The notes under the pieces were generated by a model. That model searched no databases. It saw only the letters and a list, made by a program, of their open reading frames with translations, and had not been told where the DNA came from. 64,000 nt of DNA from Vesta saturnalis (lineage: Eukaryota; Arthropoda; Insecta; Coleoptera; Lampyridae), in contig JARFJB010002198.1 of NCBI GenBank assembly GCA_036346205.1, forward strand, positions 692,001 through 756,000, read 5' to 3'. The translations under genes and the position numbers were made by a program. Shown in pieces: positions 34,178 to 44,440 of the stretch; position 1 is the stretch's first letter; the number at the start of each line of letters is the position of its first letter.

Positions 34178-36096
34178 TACCGGGTGGTCGTAAAGTAAGG
34201 AATAAATTCAATATCTCGTAAAGCACAATTTTTTCAAAAATCGCTCGGACCCGTCGATTTTATATTTTTTCGGGGCATATTTTGCGAAAAAAAAAATTTT
34301 TATACAGGATGTCTCAAAAAAGATTTACTAAAAAAATTTTTTTTTCAAATTGCAACCCAATTTTTTTATTGCATTTTTGGATTGCCCATACAATTCTAAA
34401 CATTTGTCATATAGCATGTGCTATACCTAAGTCCAAGCGTTTTGGAGTTATTCGCATTCAAAATTTAAAAATTGAAAAAAGGGCATGAAGAAAACGAAAA
34501 ATAAAATAATTTTTATAACGTTTTATTATATCGAAAACAAAGATTCGTAAACTTAAAAATAATTTTATTTCAGCAAATGTTCGAAATGTCCTCCGTTAGT
34601 CAACTGACAATAGCCTAATCGATCTACAAATTCCTGCTGCACATTTCGAACCATTTCGGGAGTTATTCGACGTATTTCTTAACGGATGCGTTGTTGTAAA
34701 TCATCTAGATTTGCCGGTTGGCTTTTAAATACCTTGCCTTTAAGGTATCCCCATAAAAAAAAGTCTAGTGGTGTTAGATCGAGTGATCTTGGTGGCCACT
34801 CAATAACACCGCCCCTTCCAATCCACCTGTTTGGGAAAGTGTCGTGCAAATAAGTTCGAACTACCACAGCAAAATGGGGGGGAGCACCATCTTGTTGGAA
34901 CCAGATGTTACGGTGTGGCAAATCCGGACGTTCTATCTCAGGAAAAAGGGTAGCCAGAGCTGGAACAAGTTCCTCTTCTAGAAAACTCAGGTATCTCTCA
35001 CCTGTTAAATTTTCTTCAAAGAAGAGAGGCCCGATAATAGTGTCACCAACAACGCCAGCCCACACGTTTATTTTTCGATTGAATTGTGTATGTCCTTCCC
35101 TCATCCAGTGTGGATTTACATCGGACCAGTACCGATAGTTCTGGGTATTTACGTCACCATTCCAGCAGAAAGTGGCTTCATCGGAAAAAAGTATATTTTT
35201 CACTAAATTTGGATTCTCCAAACACATATTTTACAAAAGCTCACAAAATTCAAGGCGCCTCTCAAAGTCTCCTTCCAAGAGTTCTTGATGACCTTGCATC
35301 TTATATGGGTGGTATTTATTCGTTTGTAGTATTTTTAGAACACTTCTTTTTCCAATATCCATGTCCTTTGCTACCTGCCTAGATACTACATGCTGATTAT
35401 CTTGAACCGCCAATAAGACTTCTAACTGCTTATTTTCATCAACTTGAGGACGACCACATCTAGGAACATCTCTTACATGACCGAATTGACTAAACTTATG
35501 CTCAATCTTGCTAACTGTCGATTGCGATATTGGCGGACGATTGGGGTATTTTTGATTAACTAACTCACAAACTTCCTGCTGCGTTCTAACTCGATTACCG
35601 TAGCCAATCATCATCAAGATTTCTATGCGCTGTATCTCAGTAAGCCGCATATTAATGTAATTTAGTGTTAAAAAAACGAAAATATACTCTGAAAAATTAG
35701 TGAAACGTTACGAAAATGCACACAGAACTATCAACGATAATAACTTTAATACTAGACTTTGAAAAACTAGTGAAACGTTACGAAAATACACACAGAACTG
35801 TCAACGATAATAACTATTGACATTAATTATTCTTTTGTTTCCCGCGTCATAAATCCAAAGCCTACTATTGAGCTAAAATTGTAAGGGCAATCTAAAAATG
35901 CAATAAAAAAATTGGGTTGCAATTAAAAAAACAAAAATTTTTTTTAGCAAAGCTTTTTTGAGAAACTCTGTATAAAAAATTTTTTTCGCAAAATATGCCC
36001 CGAAAAAAAATTAAATCGACGGGTCCGAGCGATTTTTGAATAAAATTGTGCTTTACGAGATATTGAATTTATTCCTTACTTTACGACCACCCGGTA
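34178..36096 (-). mobile_element. Mariner-type element D with ~200-bp compound inverted repeats, nearly intact
   Basis: The ends read TATACCGGGTGGTCGTAAAG (from 34176) and its complement ending CCACCCGGTATA (to about 36098), giving TA-flanked terminal repeats extending ~200 bp inward. A second TIR-like start lies inside each repeat: TATACAGGATGTCTCAAAAA at about 34302 and TGAGAAACTCTGTATA near 35959-35974. A (GT)n tract abuts the left end. It encloses a long minus-strand transposase frame with only two stops. Confidence 0.85.
34565..35650 (-). pseudogene. Mariner-type transposase D, full length with two in-frame stops
   Basis: A single frame runs from MRLTEIQRIEILMMIGYGNR at 35650 to the TAA at 34565-34567, 361 codons including two internal stops: a TAA at 35228-35230 (FCELL-stop-NMCLENPN) and a TAA at 34676-34678 (QQRIR-stop-EIRRITPE). 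HTH domains occupy roughly the first 110 residues (PPISQSTVSKIEHKF; HVVSRQVAKDMDIGKRSVLK). The catalytic residues are all present: ILFSDEATF, WFQQDGAPPHF, and SLDLTPLDFFLWG, where Leu replaces the usual Pro. I count 36 residues between the second and third Asp. It is the best-preserved DNA transposase in the window. Confidence 0.88.
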
Positions 36097-36547
36097 TATT
36101 ACATTTCATGTACAAAATTTAGCAACTTTTACATTTAATCTCAAAATTGTAATTCAATTAACGTCTTTTAAAGCAAAATATCGTAAAATAGTATATGACC
36201 CTATCGGCTAACGTCTGGTGCTTTAAAAATGATGACGTTACTACTAACTGTTTGTACATACAAAATACAAAATTTACTATTCAAAAAATATAGTAACACA
36301 CTTCAATTACATGGTTTATAAGTAACGCAATTGTGCAGGATGCAATCATATTTTTGTTTCTTGCGCTACCCTAAAGAAAATTGATAACACTTACACAAAA
36401 TTTCTTATGAAAACACTGTGATAGCTTTACACATTTTCGGCACACAACATTTCTAATAATAAAGGCAAGATTTTTTTTATATGTTTACAACCCTGAACTA
36501 GCATACTATTACTACTACTTCTACAGGAATGTAATCGAGAGGTTACA
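36097..36547. other. Short AT-rich interval without gene
   Basis: No gene or repeat recognised between mariner-type element D and the 3' end of the I-clade LINE. Confidence 0.4.
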
Positions 36548-36548
36548 C

Positions 36549-39500
36549 ATTTTTTTTTTTTTTTTTTGTTTGTGGTGTCGACATCTAAGGTCATTAGTCT
36601 AATTCATCTCGTTTAAATCTTACCATACACGCCAATTCTTTTTAGGAAATTTATTACTATTTTTAAGTCGTCGTATTTGTTATATTTCAATATTTGAACG
36701 ATATCGAATTCTTTTGTTATGTTTACCATGGTGTTTTTGTTTTTATATCTTTTGCAGGTTTTCAAAATGTGTATAACAGTCAGGTTTTCGTTACATTCAT
36801 TACATTTTGGCGCTTGGCTTCCTGTTAATAAGTATGATGACGTGAGGTTGGATTGACCAATGCGTAATCGCGTTATTACTACTCCTTCCCTTCTAGTAAG
36901 CTGGTTGGGTAGTTTCCAGGGACGTACTTGTTCTTTGAACATTATTAATTTACGTTGTTCTTTTTCCCAACTGTTTTGCCATGATTTCATTATTTGACTT
37001 AAAATATACCGTTTGGTATCATCGGGAGTTACTGGTTCATTCGAAAGTACGTCTAAAGTGGATGCTTCTTTTGCAGCTTTGTCTGCTATTAAATTACCGT
37101 TAATGCTAAAGTGGCTTGGAACCCACACAAAGATAAATTTATTACTTCTTAGGGTTGTGATAGAACTAATTATTTTATGGATTCTTTGCATGATAGGGTT
37201 TACGGTATTTTGATTATCTAGTTCTAGTAACGCTGAAATTGAATCCGTACATACTATACAATTTCTGTTTTTAACTGACGAACAGTATGCCAGTGCTCTT
37301 CTTATTGCGTGTAATTCCGCAGAATAAGCGCTATTTATTTCGGATATTTTCCATTTGTATGATTTTCCTTCCACGAAATAAGCGTATCCTGTGCCTACCA
37401 AGTTTTTTGACCCATCGGTGAAAATTAGCAATGGGTTAGAATATTCTTCTACTATTTGGTTAAACTTATTCACTATAATTTGTTGGTTTGTTTCATTTCT
37501 GCAAAGTACCGATAATTCGAGCCGTATCAGAATGTTGAAATTATTCCATGGAGGGAGCTTGTTAAACTCCTGGACTGCTATTGCAAAGTTGGAGATTTGG
37601 AGCATATTTCTATATTCTATTGCACGTACGCACATTGGCCTGGTTGCAGTTGGTTTTTTCTCGAATTTTTGAATAACTTGTTTGCTACTAAATATTTTGT
37701 GGTTTATATGGTTTGTATTTGATATTACATTTGTTACGTAGTTTAATGTAAGTTTCTGTCTGCGATATTTTAGTGGCATTATGCCTGATACGCAATGTAG
37801 ACTTGCAAACGGGCTAGTTCTATATGCTCCTGTTATACATTTTATTGCATTACCGTGAATAGAATCTAGAACTTTCAAACGGGATGGCCTTGCTGCTCCA
37901 TAAATGCTGCATCCGTAGTCTATTTTGGAGAGGACCATGGCTTTATACATTTTTGTAAGTGTTTCGCGATTAGATCCCCAGTTAATATTTGACATGCATT
38001 TTATGATGTTTAGTGCTTTTTTGGTTTTTGTTGCAGTTTCACTTATTTGCGTTCTATAGGATAAAGAGCTGTCAAAATGCATTCCAAGAAATTTCACTGA
38101 ATTTTCGCATTTAATTCGACTTTTGTCCAAAAATAGTTTCGGTCCTCTGTGAGGGGTGCGGAGTCTACAAAAGTAGACGCAGACAGTTTTCCCGGGTGCA
38201 AAACGATACCCAATTGATTTTGCGTTGCTGTTGATTTGATCGATTGCACGTTGAAGCTGAGATTCTATGCAGGCAATGGTTTTTCCGGCAAAGTAGATAG
38301 CTAAGTCGTCAACATATAAACATTTATGTACTGATTCATCTACATTTTGCGCTATCTTGTTCATTGCAATGATAAATAAAGTCCCACTTATTGTTGATCC
38401 TCGTGGTACGCCATTTTGAAGCGTATGGCTCTGTGATAAATAATTTCCTATCCTAACCACAAATGACCTGTCTTTCAAAAATGAAGAAATAAACTTAGGT
38501 AAATTCCCCCTTAACCCCCAGTTGTACAGTTGTTGTAGAATACTTTGTTGCCATGTTGTGTCAAAAGCTTTTTGTAAGTCAAAAAATACTCCTACAATAT
38601 GTTTTCTATCAATAAAGGTATTCTGAATAGCGTTTTCTAATCTAGCTAGGTGATCAAATGCAGAGCGTTGTTTCCTGAAACCCGCTTGGTAGGGTGCTAT
38701 TAAATTATTCGTTTCTAGGAACCATGCTAGTCTGTTGTTAACTATTCTTTCCATTACTTTACTTAAGCAAGAGGTAAGCGATATAGGTCGGTAGTTGCTT
38801 ATGTTGTTGCGGGTTTTGCCCGGCTTTAAAACAGGAATTATAATTGCTTCTTTCCAACAATTTGGAAAAATGCCTTTCTCCCAAATGGCATTAAATAATG
38901 CTAGTAATTTAATTTTTCCTGATATTGGAAGATTTTTTATGAAGTCGTAAACGATGTTATCTTCCCCAGGCGCCGATTTTCTTGATAGCTTAAGAGCAAC
39001 ATTCAGCTCTTTGAGGGTAAACGGGTTGTTATAATCTGTATTATATTCCGAATGTGAAAAATCCAATTCAATTTCAGCTGATAGTTTAGTCTGCAGGAAT
39101 CGCTGATCATAGTTACTGTTTGAGCTTGCACTCTCGTAGTATTTGGCAAATGTTTCTGCCACTTCTGGTTCGCCTGCAGTCAACCTACCGTCAATTTCTA
39201 CTTTAGGGATCGAGAAGTTGTTTTTTCCTGATATGTTTTTTATCTTATTCCACACCTCGTTGAATGGACTGTCAAATGTAAGATTACTAACGTAGTCTTC
39301 CCAACACTTTTTTTTGCTATAACGTATTAAGTGTCTAGCTTTTGCTCGAGCCTTTTTAAACAATATTAGATTTTCTTGGGTAGGATGTTTTTTGAAATTA
39401 TTTAAGTAGTATTTCTTTTCTTTAATTTTTGCTTCTACGTTTTTATTCCACCAGGGAGTATCGACTAACTATACCCTTCGTTTGTTGGAAGCAAGCTTGT

Positions 39501-39810
39501 GCAGTTTTTATGATGCTATCTGTTACTTCACGGACATCTGTGTCTATATTACCTGTTATCTGGGGTGCAGTGTAGAGAGATCTGTATCTGTTCCAGTCTA
39601 CGTCTTTTAGTAACCATCTCTTAGGAATAATTCGATCTTTGTAAAAGGTTCCTGACGATATACAAATGGGAAAATGGTCACTTCCAAATGGATCATCTAA
39701 AGGATGCCATTCGAATCTTGTTGCCAACGATGGAGAACATAAAGATAAGTCTAGGCATGAGAATGAATTTGATCGAATATTAATAAATGTAGGACTTCCA
39801 TCGTTCATAA
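36549..39810 (-). mobile_element. 5'-truncated I-clade LINE with RNase H, minus strand
   Basis: The poly(A) appears as T18 at 36550-36567 on the plus strand, marking the 3' end. A short 3' untranslated region is followed by a long RT-RNase H frame and then the C-terminal part of an APE endonuclease, where the copy is truncated at about 39808. A clear target-site duplication was not found. Only one frameshift is seen over 3.2 kb, so this copy is much younger than the other LINEs here. Confidence 0.85.
36613..39808 (-). pseudogene. I-clade LINE ORF2: partial endonuclease, RT, RNase H, zinc knuckle-like tail
   Basis: The endonuclease C-terminal part (39443-39808) contains SFSCLDLSLCSPSLA and DDPFGSDHFPI. 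A frameshift at about 39455-39475, between KGIVSR and PWWNKNVEAKIKEKK, separates it from the RT frame open from at least 39363 to 36613 (916 residues). The RT has KSAPGEDNIVYDFIK, ISNYRPISLTSCLSK, GVFFDLQKAFDTTW, GVPRGSTISGTLF and LYVDDLAIYF, an active site YVDD where most relatives have YADD. RNase H carries FTDGSKNLVGTGYAYF, YSAELHAIRRAL, CTDSISALLEL and FVWVPSHFSINGN, with all four acidic/His positions apparent. The C-terminus has CNECNENLTVIHILKTCKRY. The RT-RNase H part looks enzymatically plausible; the copy as a whole is not autonomous. Confidence 0.88.
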
Positions 39811-41770
39811 CAATTAATTTTTTTTCTTTTATGAACTTTTATTTTTTGTACTATGAAACAAAGGGAAGTTCACTACATATTTTACTATTAATTCGTTACA
39901 TTTAAATTACCAACAACTTAAAAAGCTTTTAGTAATGCGTTATGTTTTAAAAAGAAGTTGTTATTTTGTGAATATACGCAGTTTTTTGTTGACTCATTAC
40001 TTACATTACATTTGAAATGTCAAATCCGTAACGGAATTTAGAAGTCCCACCTCTCGATTCAACATTCTTAATTGTACTACAGGGGCAGGGCAGTTTTAGA
40101 TAACACTAATTTCAATTCACAGACTTTCAAACACAAAAATGAGCAAATCAGATTTGAATCTAGTCCATTACAGTATTTTAAACTATAAAGTGAATTTATA
40201 ATAAAATGGTTTCATTAGTGCAGATTCCCTCTTATATAACATCATAAATTTAAACGTTACCTTATTTATTTAAAAGTAGGTGACGTGTTTAAAAGGGGTA
40301 CCAACATGGTGGTATTAAGTGGATTAAATTTGTAATAAAAGGTCATCCCATGTTAATTTAGTTGTTATATTTACAACAGTGAATATATAAATTTATGAGT
40401 CAAGATATTTAGTCCAGCTTTATTGTTAGATATGAAGAAAGATCGCTCCAATGAGATGATGCATAATATATAAAGTAATCGGAGTAACAGAGTGTGAACT
40501 GATATGCAGATGTTGATAAAAGACAAAGTAGACAGAAACTCTAAAGCTACTAAAATTGTAAGTTCGAGCTTTTACCTTTTTTTATTGTTTGTGAAACTTT
40601 GATCTCTTTTATAATTTTCATCGTAAAAGAGAACATTGCGCGATTTTGTTACAAACTACCCCATTTATATAACATTTTTTCTACAACGTTATTTAATCTA
40701 TTAAATATCTAACATTCAAACTGACTAAAATTAATTTGAAATACGCTTTGATGCAAATTAATTCTGAAACTTTGACTTCCTGGCCAGATAGTTTCAAACA
40801 ACCATTAATAATTGGTTCTAATTATGTTTGGGCCAACACTGGCCGATAAATACGGACTAATTGTCCAACAACGCTTCATTAAGCTTCACTAGAAACCGTT
40901 TGTGACCTAAATTAATAGAAGTTTATGTAAAATGCGATATCATAGTAATGTAATTACTGTCACTTAAAAAATATATTTTTTTCGCTCATTTTTTACATGT
41001 TTTATTTACCCATTTAAATTATATTTTCCATGATGTAAATTACTGCCAAATTGATTATTAGAACAATAGAAAAACATGGGGAATAAACCTATGTAATATT
41101 TCTAACTAAGATAATTGAGAAAGCTGAATAAACGGAAAAACATTGTAATAAAGAACGATAACGCTTTATAGAAAAATTGATGTATTATGTTAGGTCGATC
41201 TCCAAAACTTTATGAATAGTTTGGCTAACGTGAATAAATTACTACTTGGACCTATTTCTCCTATTTATTTTAAATGTAAGTGGTAATGGGCATAAAATTG
41301 TTTACTTCATATAAATCAAGACCGATAAGTAGTTACTTAATGTAACAAAAGTCTCTATGAAACGTTAAATACGAAAGTCTAGCAACTTCCTTTGTAAAAA
41401 CAACAATAATGATTTACATTAAATAGACGAATATACCTTCATTGCAGGTAGACGTTAATAGAGATTTAGTAACAAACATGAAAAAAACTTGAAAACCAAT
41501 CTCGTATAACACTATCGTAGATACAGTTTACGTGTTTTAAATCCTATTTCATTTATTGATAAGACATTATTTGGATTCGTATCAAGAAACATTATAAAGA
41601 AAAGTTTTGTAAAACTGAACCCCCTTTAAAAATTATGTCTGCACATTTTTCTATAAAGTTGATCGTTATTCGGCATGAATACTTAAATTCCACCATAGAA
41701 ATTTTTTCACGCCAAACTACACATCTCACCAAAGAATTGCGTAGGTCATCGTTTAATCTCGAGTTAGCTG
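39811..41770. other. AT-rich stretch without recognised gene
   Basis: No gene, RNA or repeat recognised. Only short chance frames. Confidence 0.4.
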
Positions 41771-41775
41771 AGATT

Positions 41776-42285
41776 AAGTGTATCGGGGATGCAAGAAGTA
41801 CACCGTTACTTGCACCTATTGCAGACTGGTGTTCAGTGAGTATTTGAACTAGTGAAATCTAACTCAATACTAAATTATTATAAGTTTTTGTTATGAACGA
41901 ATAAGTTCAAAGGTAAATATGTAATTAAAAATTATTATTAATTTTATTAAATACATAAATTAAAAGTTTACCTCGAGTAGGATTTGAACCTATGACCTGC
42001 ACTTTGCTAGAGTACTCTAGCAAAGTACAGGTCGTAGGTTCAAATCCTACTCGAGGTAAACTTTTTATTTATGTATTTAATAAAATTAATAATAATTTTT
42101 AACTCAATACTGTTTATTACATCTAATATCACAACTGTTTATAGTATATATGCCCTACTTTCCCATTTAAAAAATAAATAACTCTTGCAATTTAATGTGG
42201 TGCATAAGTGCTATTCCATTATGCTGGTTTGCGCTCTGGATTTACTTATTATTGATCTAGTGACACTGCTGACTAATGTTTACGT
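41776..42285 (-). repeat. LTR-like repeat copy 1 (BEL/Pao-type remnant), carrying a tRNA-dimer insertion
   Basis: With the 41872-42099 insertion and one duplication copy set aside, this stretch aligns with 46395-46652 at roughly 75% by eye. Shared blocks are TTGAACTA.TG.AATCTAACTC, TAATATCACAACT.TTTA, CTTGCAAT.TAATGTGG and ACTGCTGACTAATGT-like. The two copies have the same orientation and flank BEL/Pao-type sequence on the minus strand, which suggests long terminal repeats. The exact ends were not determined and the copies may derive from different insertions. Confidence 0.55.
41872..42099. mobile_element. tRNA-derived inverted-dimer element, copy 2
   Basis: A 228-bp insertion bounded by TAACTCAATACT at 41860-41871 and 42100-42111 (12 bp). 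It is a near-perfect palindrome centred at 42013/42014, with about 90 bp of each arm paired. Each arm holds the 3' half of the same tRNA-like sequence seen at 8957-9029, from the anticodon loop to the acceptor 3' strand (T arm GTAGG-TTCAAAT-CCTAC, then TCGAGGT), followed by the AT-rich tail. The two halves join head to head within the anticodon stem-loop (GCTAGAGTACTCTAGC). The left arm has an extra ~50-bp tail (TTATGAACGAATAAGTTCAA) also present in copy 1. The paralogous site at about 46471 lacks it. Confidence 0.8.
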
Positions 42286-42407
42286 CACAATTTCCTTGTC
42301 TTAAGCTATAATATTATGAAAGTTGCCATTTAACTTAATTACTAATGACGATGACAAATGTGGTCCTATTCAACCTGAGATTGAAATTGACCAGCTGCAG
42401 GTTCTGT

Positions 42408-42960
42408 TCAATTTGAAATTAAAAATCCTGACGGGCCGAGGAGTTTATGTTCGGTTGTCGACTGAACACACTGCCATATCGAGGAGGAGGCAACTGTGAT
42501 ATACAGAGGTTCCATCACAATCTCTTTCTCTGTGATTTCCTTTCGTATTCGTATCCATATTTTATACGTTCCCCAGATTGCCAGAATTGTTCCGAGTATT
42601 ATTCCTGTGTTGATGCTGATTAGTTTGTGATAACTATCAATTGCTAACCCAGTATCTTGCCGTCTTGTTTTTACCAGGCATTCCTGGCTTATTTGGATGA
42701 TTCTTTAGTTTAACGTTATATCTTGCCCAATTCCATTTCACATTACCGCTGCCTTGGTGATGTCCTTTGTGATAAACATCCATGTGTTGGGCGTATACTG
42801 CTTTACTTACTTATTTACTACTTTGCGTGTGAATTCTTCATTTGTCAGTGAATAATATAATTGGTTGTTATAATCGACTACCGTCCATTTTATTCTTCCA
42901 TCATCCAGTACGTCCCGTTTTGTATCTGCCGTGGGATTGGTGTTATCTTCCTTATTAGAT
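42408..42960 (-). pseudogene. Envelope-like C-terminal remnant of an LTR retroelement
   Basis: The minus strand shows an open segment of about 85 codons (roughly 42408-42660). It contains a hydrophobic helix (TGIILGTILAIWGTYKIW) followed at once by a basic run (IRIRKE), then a short tail ending at a TGA. This is the arrangement of a membrane anchor plus cytoplasmic tail of an env protein. Upstream, in another frame (about 42820-42930), is WTVVDYNNQLYYSLTNEEF. It sits between the BEL/Pao protease and the LTR-like repeat, where roo-type BEL/Pao elements carry env. Frames are broken and no complete protein is present. The env assignment rests on topology and position and is tentative. Confidence 0.4.
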
Positions 42961-43210
42961 AGTGCGTGATTTCCCCCATTATAAAGTATCCTGATATATG
43001 GATTTAGTGACCATCTTGCTTAACAGTCATCTTCACTATCGGATATGTTAATGTTAGATGGTAGTGCTTGTGCTGTCGATGTCACTAATTTCTTTATGTG
43101 CGCTTCAATAATGAGACTGTTCAAGCTGACTTGCACACGGCTCACGTCCAATACTTTAGTATAGTGGAAACATACTTCATTGGTGATGTTTACTGCTATT
43201 TGATATGAGC

Positions 43211-43620
43211 TTAAGATGTGCCATACTTTTCCATGGTGCTGAACTCTAATAGTTTTATGGGGAGATTTTCCGTGATTTTCTTCAGGGCTATTACACCCAT
43301 AGTCAATGGAAAGATGCTTGCATATCGCGATTTTAGGTGAATGGTTATTTTTGTAGTTGAATTGGTTGGTGCTGCTCCTCCAACACCACTGATTTCCGCG
43401 TGTATCGTCTGCTTGTGCAATTTTAATATTTCCGCTGCACTATCTGTTGTGAATGATGCCTGTGATCCAGGGTCGATCAATACCCATAATGTTTGGAGTT
43501 CCCCAGGGACATTTTTAGCTTTAACCATCGCTGCGGCTAAGAGGATTACTGTTTCTGCAGTATGCACCCATAACTTCTTTGGTAGCTCCGTGTCCTAACC
43601 TTGTTGATTTTACAGACTTG
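43211..43620 (-). pseudogene. BEL/Pao aspartic protease (retropepsin) domain remnant
   Basis: A minus-strand frame, open for 118 residues at 43211-43567, begins in the typical pre-protease strand (ETVILLAAAMVKAKNV) and contains the catalytic-type motif LIDPGSQASFTTDSAAE. The family usually has D-S/T/Q-G-S; here the residue is Pro. It continues with EISGVGGAAPTNST and ends in MEKYGTS. This is the peptidase domain of BEL/Pao Pol. Reverse transcriptase, RNase H and integrase that should follow are absent; env-like sequence follows instead. So this is an internally deleted element. Confidence 0.75.
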
Positions 43621-44440
43621 TTGGCGTGTATTACCTTTTCGAAGATGTATTCGAAAGTTATCCAGTTTTTGATCGCCACCACTAAGCATAGGTAGACTCA
43701 CTTCTGGAGTGCAAGGTTGCACGACTTATTTACTTCTGTAGCCATGTTTATTTCCTTTCCTAGTTTGATCCATGTTTCGCCACACTATCATTCGGTCTTC
43801 TCAAACTCGCTTCCTGTAAAATAAGTATCCTGATATATTGTTTCATGTATCTTAATGTGTTTGGGCGGCTCCTCAATCGCAGTTCGTTTTTATTGACTTT
43901 TTTCTTGCCACACGTTGATTTTGACTGTGTTCTCTTCTTGCTCTTATTTTTCCTCTAATCCTTGTAGCAGAGAGTCTAATTTCTGAATGTGGATGTTTTG
44001 TAGTTTCAATCGTTGTAATTGCTCATTGCCGGTCCCCTCATCTCTTCGCGTGGTGGAGAATACATTTTCTCCAGGTCTGCCAGGTAATATTTAATATTAT
44101 TGCATACCTTACCTGACTGATCGAAATACTTTGACTGTGGTAGTCTTCATCGTCCATTTGCAATTTCAGTAGCTCCTGATGTGTGTTTAATACCCTTTTC
44201 CACTAGTTCGTTTATGTAAACCTCGTTCTTCGTGATACTGAGTCTTTTTTTCATATTTGCTAACATTTTGTCCATCGTCTTGCCAAAATTACATTCCGAT
44301 TGCTGGCCAAAATTGTTGAACTTTTCTATTTTCGTTTGTATCCACCCTTCCTTATTTATAAAAGGGTGTACTTTATTGTTTAACTAGCTATTTCGGTCGG
44401 ATATTGGGTGAGGTTCCCAGAATTTGACTCCCAGATCGTA
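43621..44440 (-). pseudogene. Possible BEL/Pao gag remnant
   Basis: On the minus strand upstream of the protease, broken frames give charged, Lys/Glu-rich text near 44040-44290 (KTMDKMLANMKKRLSITKNE, then IKYYLADLEKMYSP). Near 43690 there is VSLPMLSGGD, resembling the gag block that starts L-P-x-F-x-G. Stops are frequent. The assignment depends mainly on position and is weak. At about 44420-44440 the complement of TTACGATCTGGGAGTC might be an LTR/primer-binding junction. Confidence 0.3.

Noticed and set aside
37013..37672. Plus-strand frames over the I-clade LINE
   Set aside because: Antisense shadows of the RT-RNase H frame.
40050..40090. Possible target-site duplication of the I-clade LINE (ACCTCTCGATTCAACATTC)
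   Set aside because: Resembles the sequence beyond the poly(A) only loosely, lies about 240 bp from the truncated 5' end, and is in the wrong place for a duplication.
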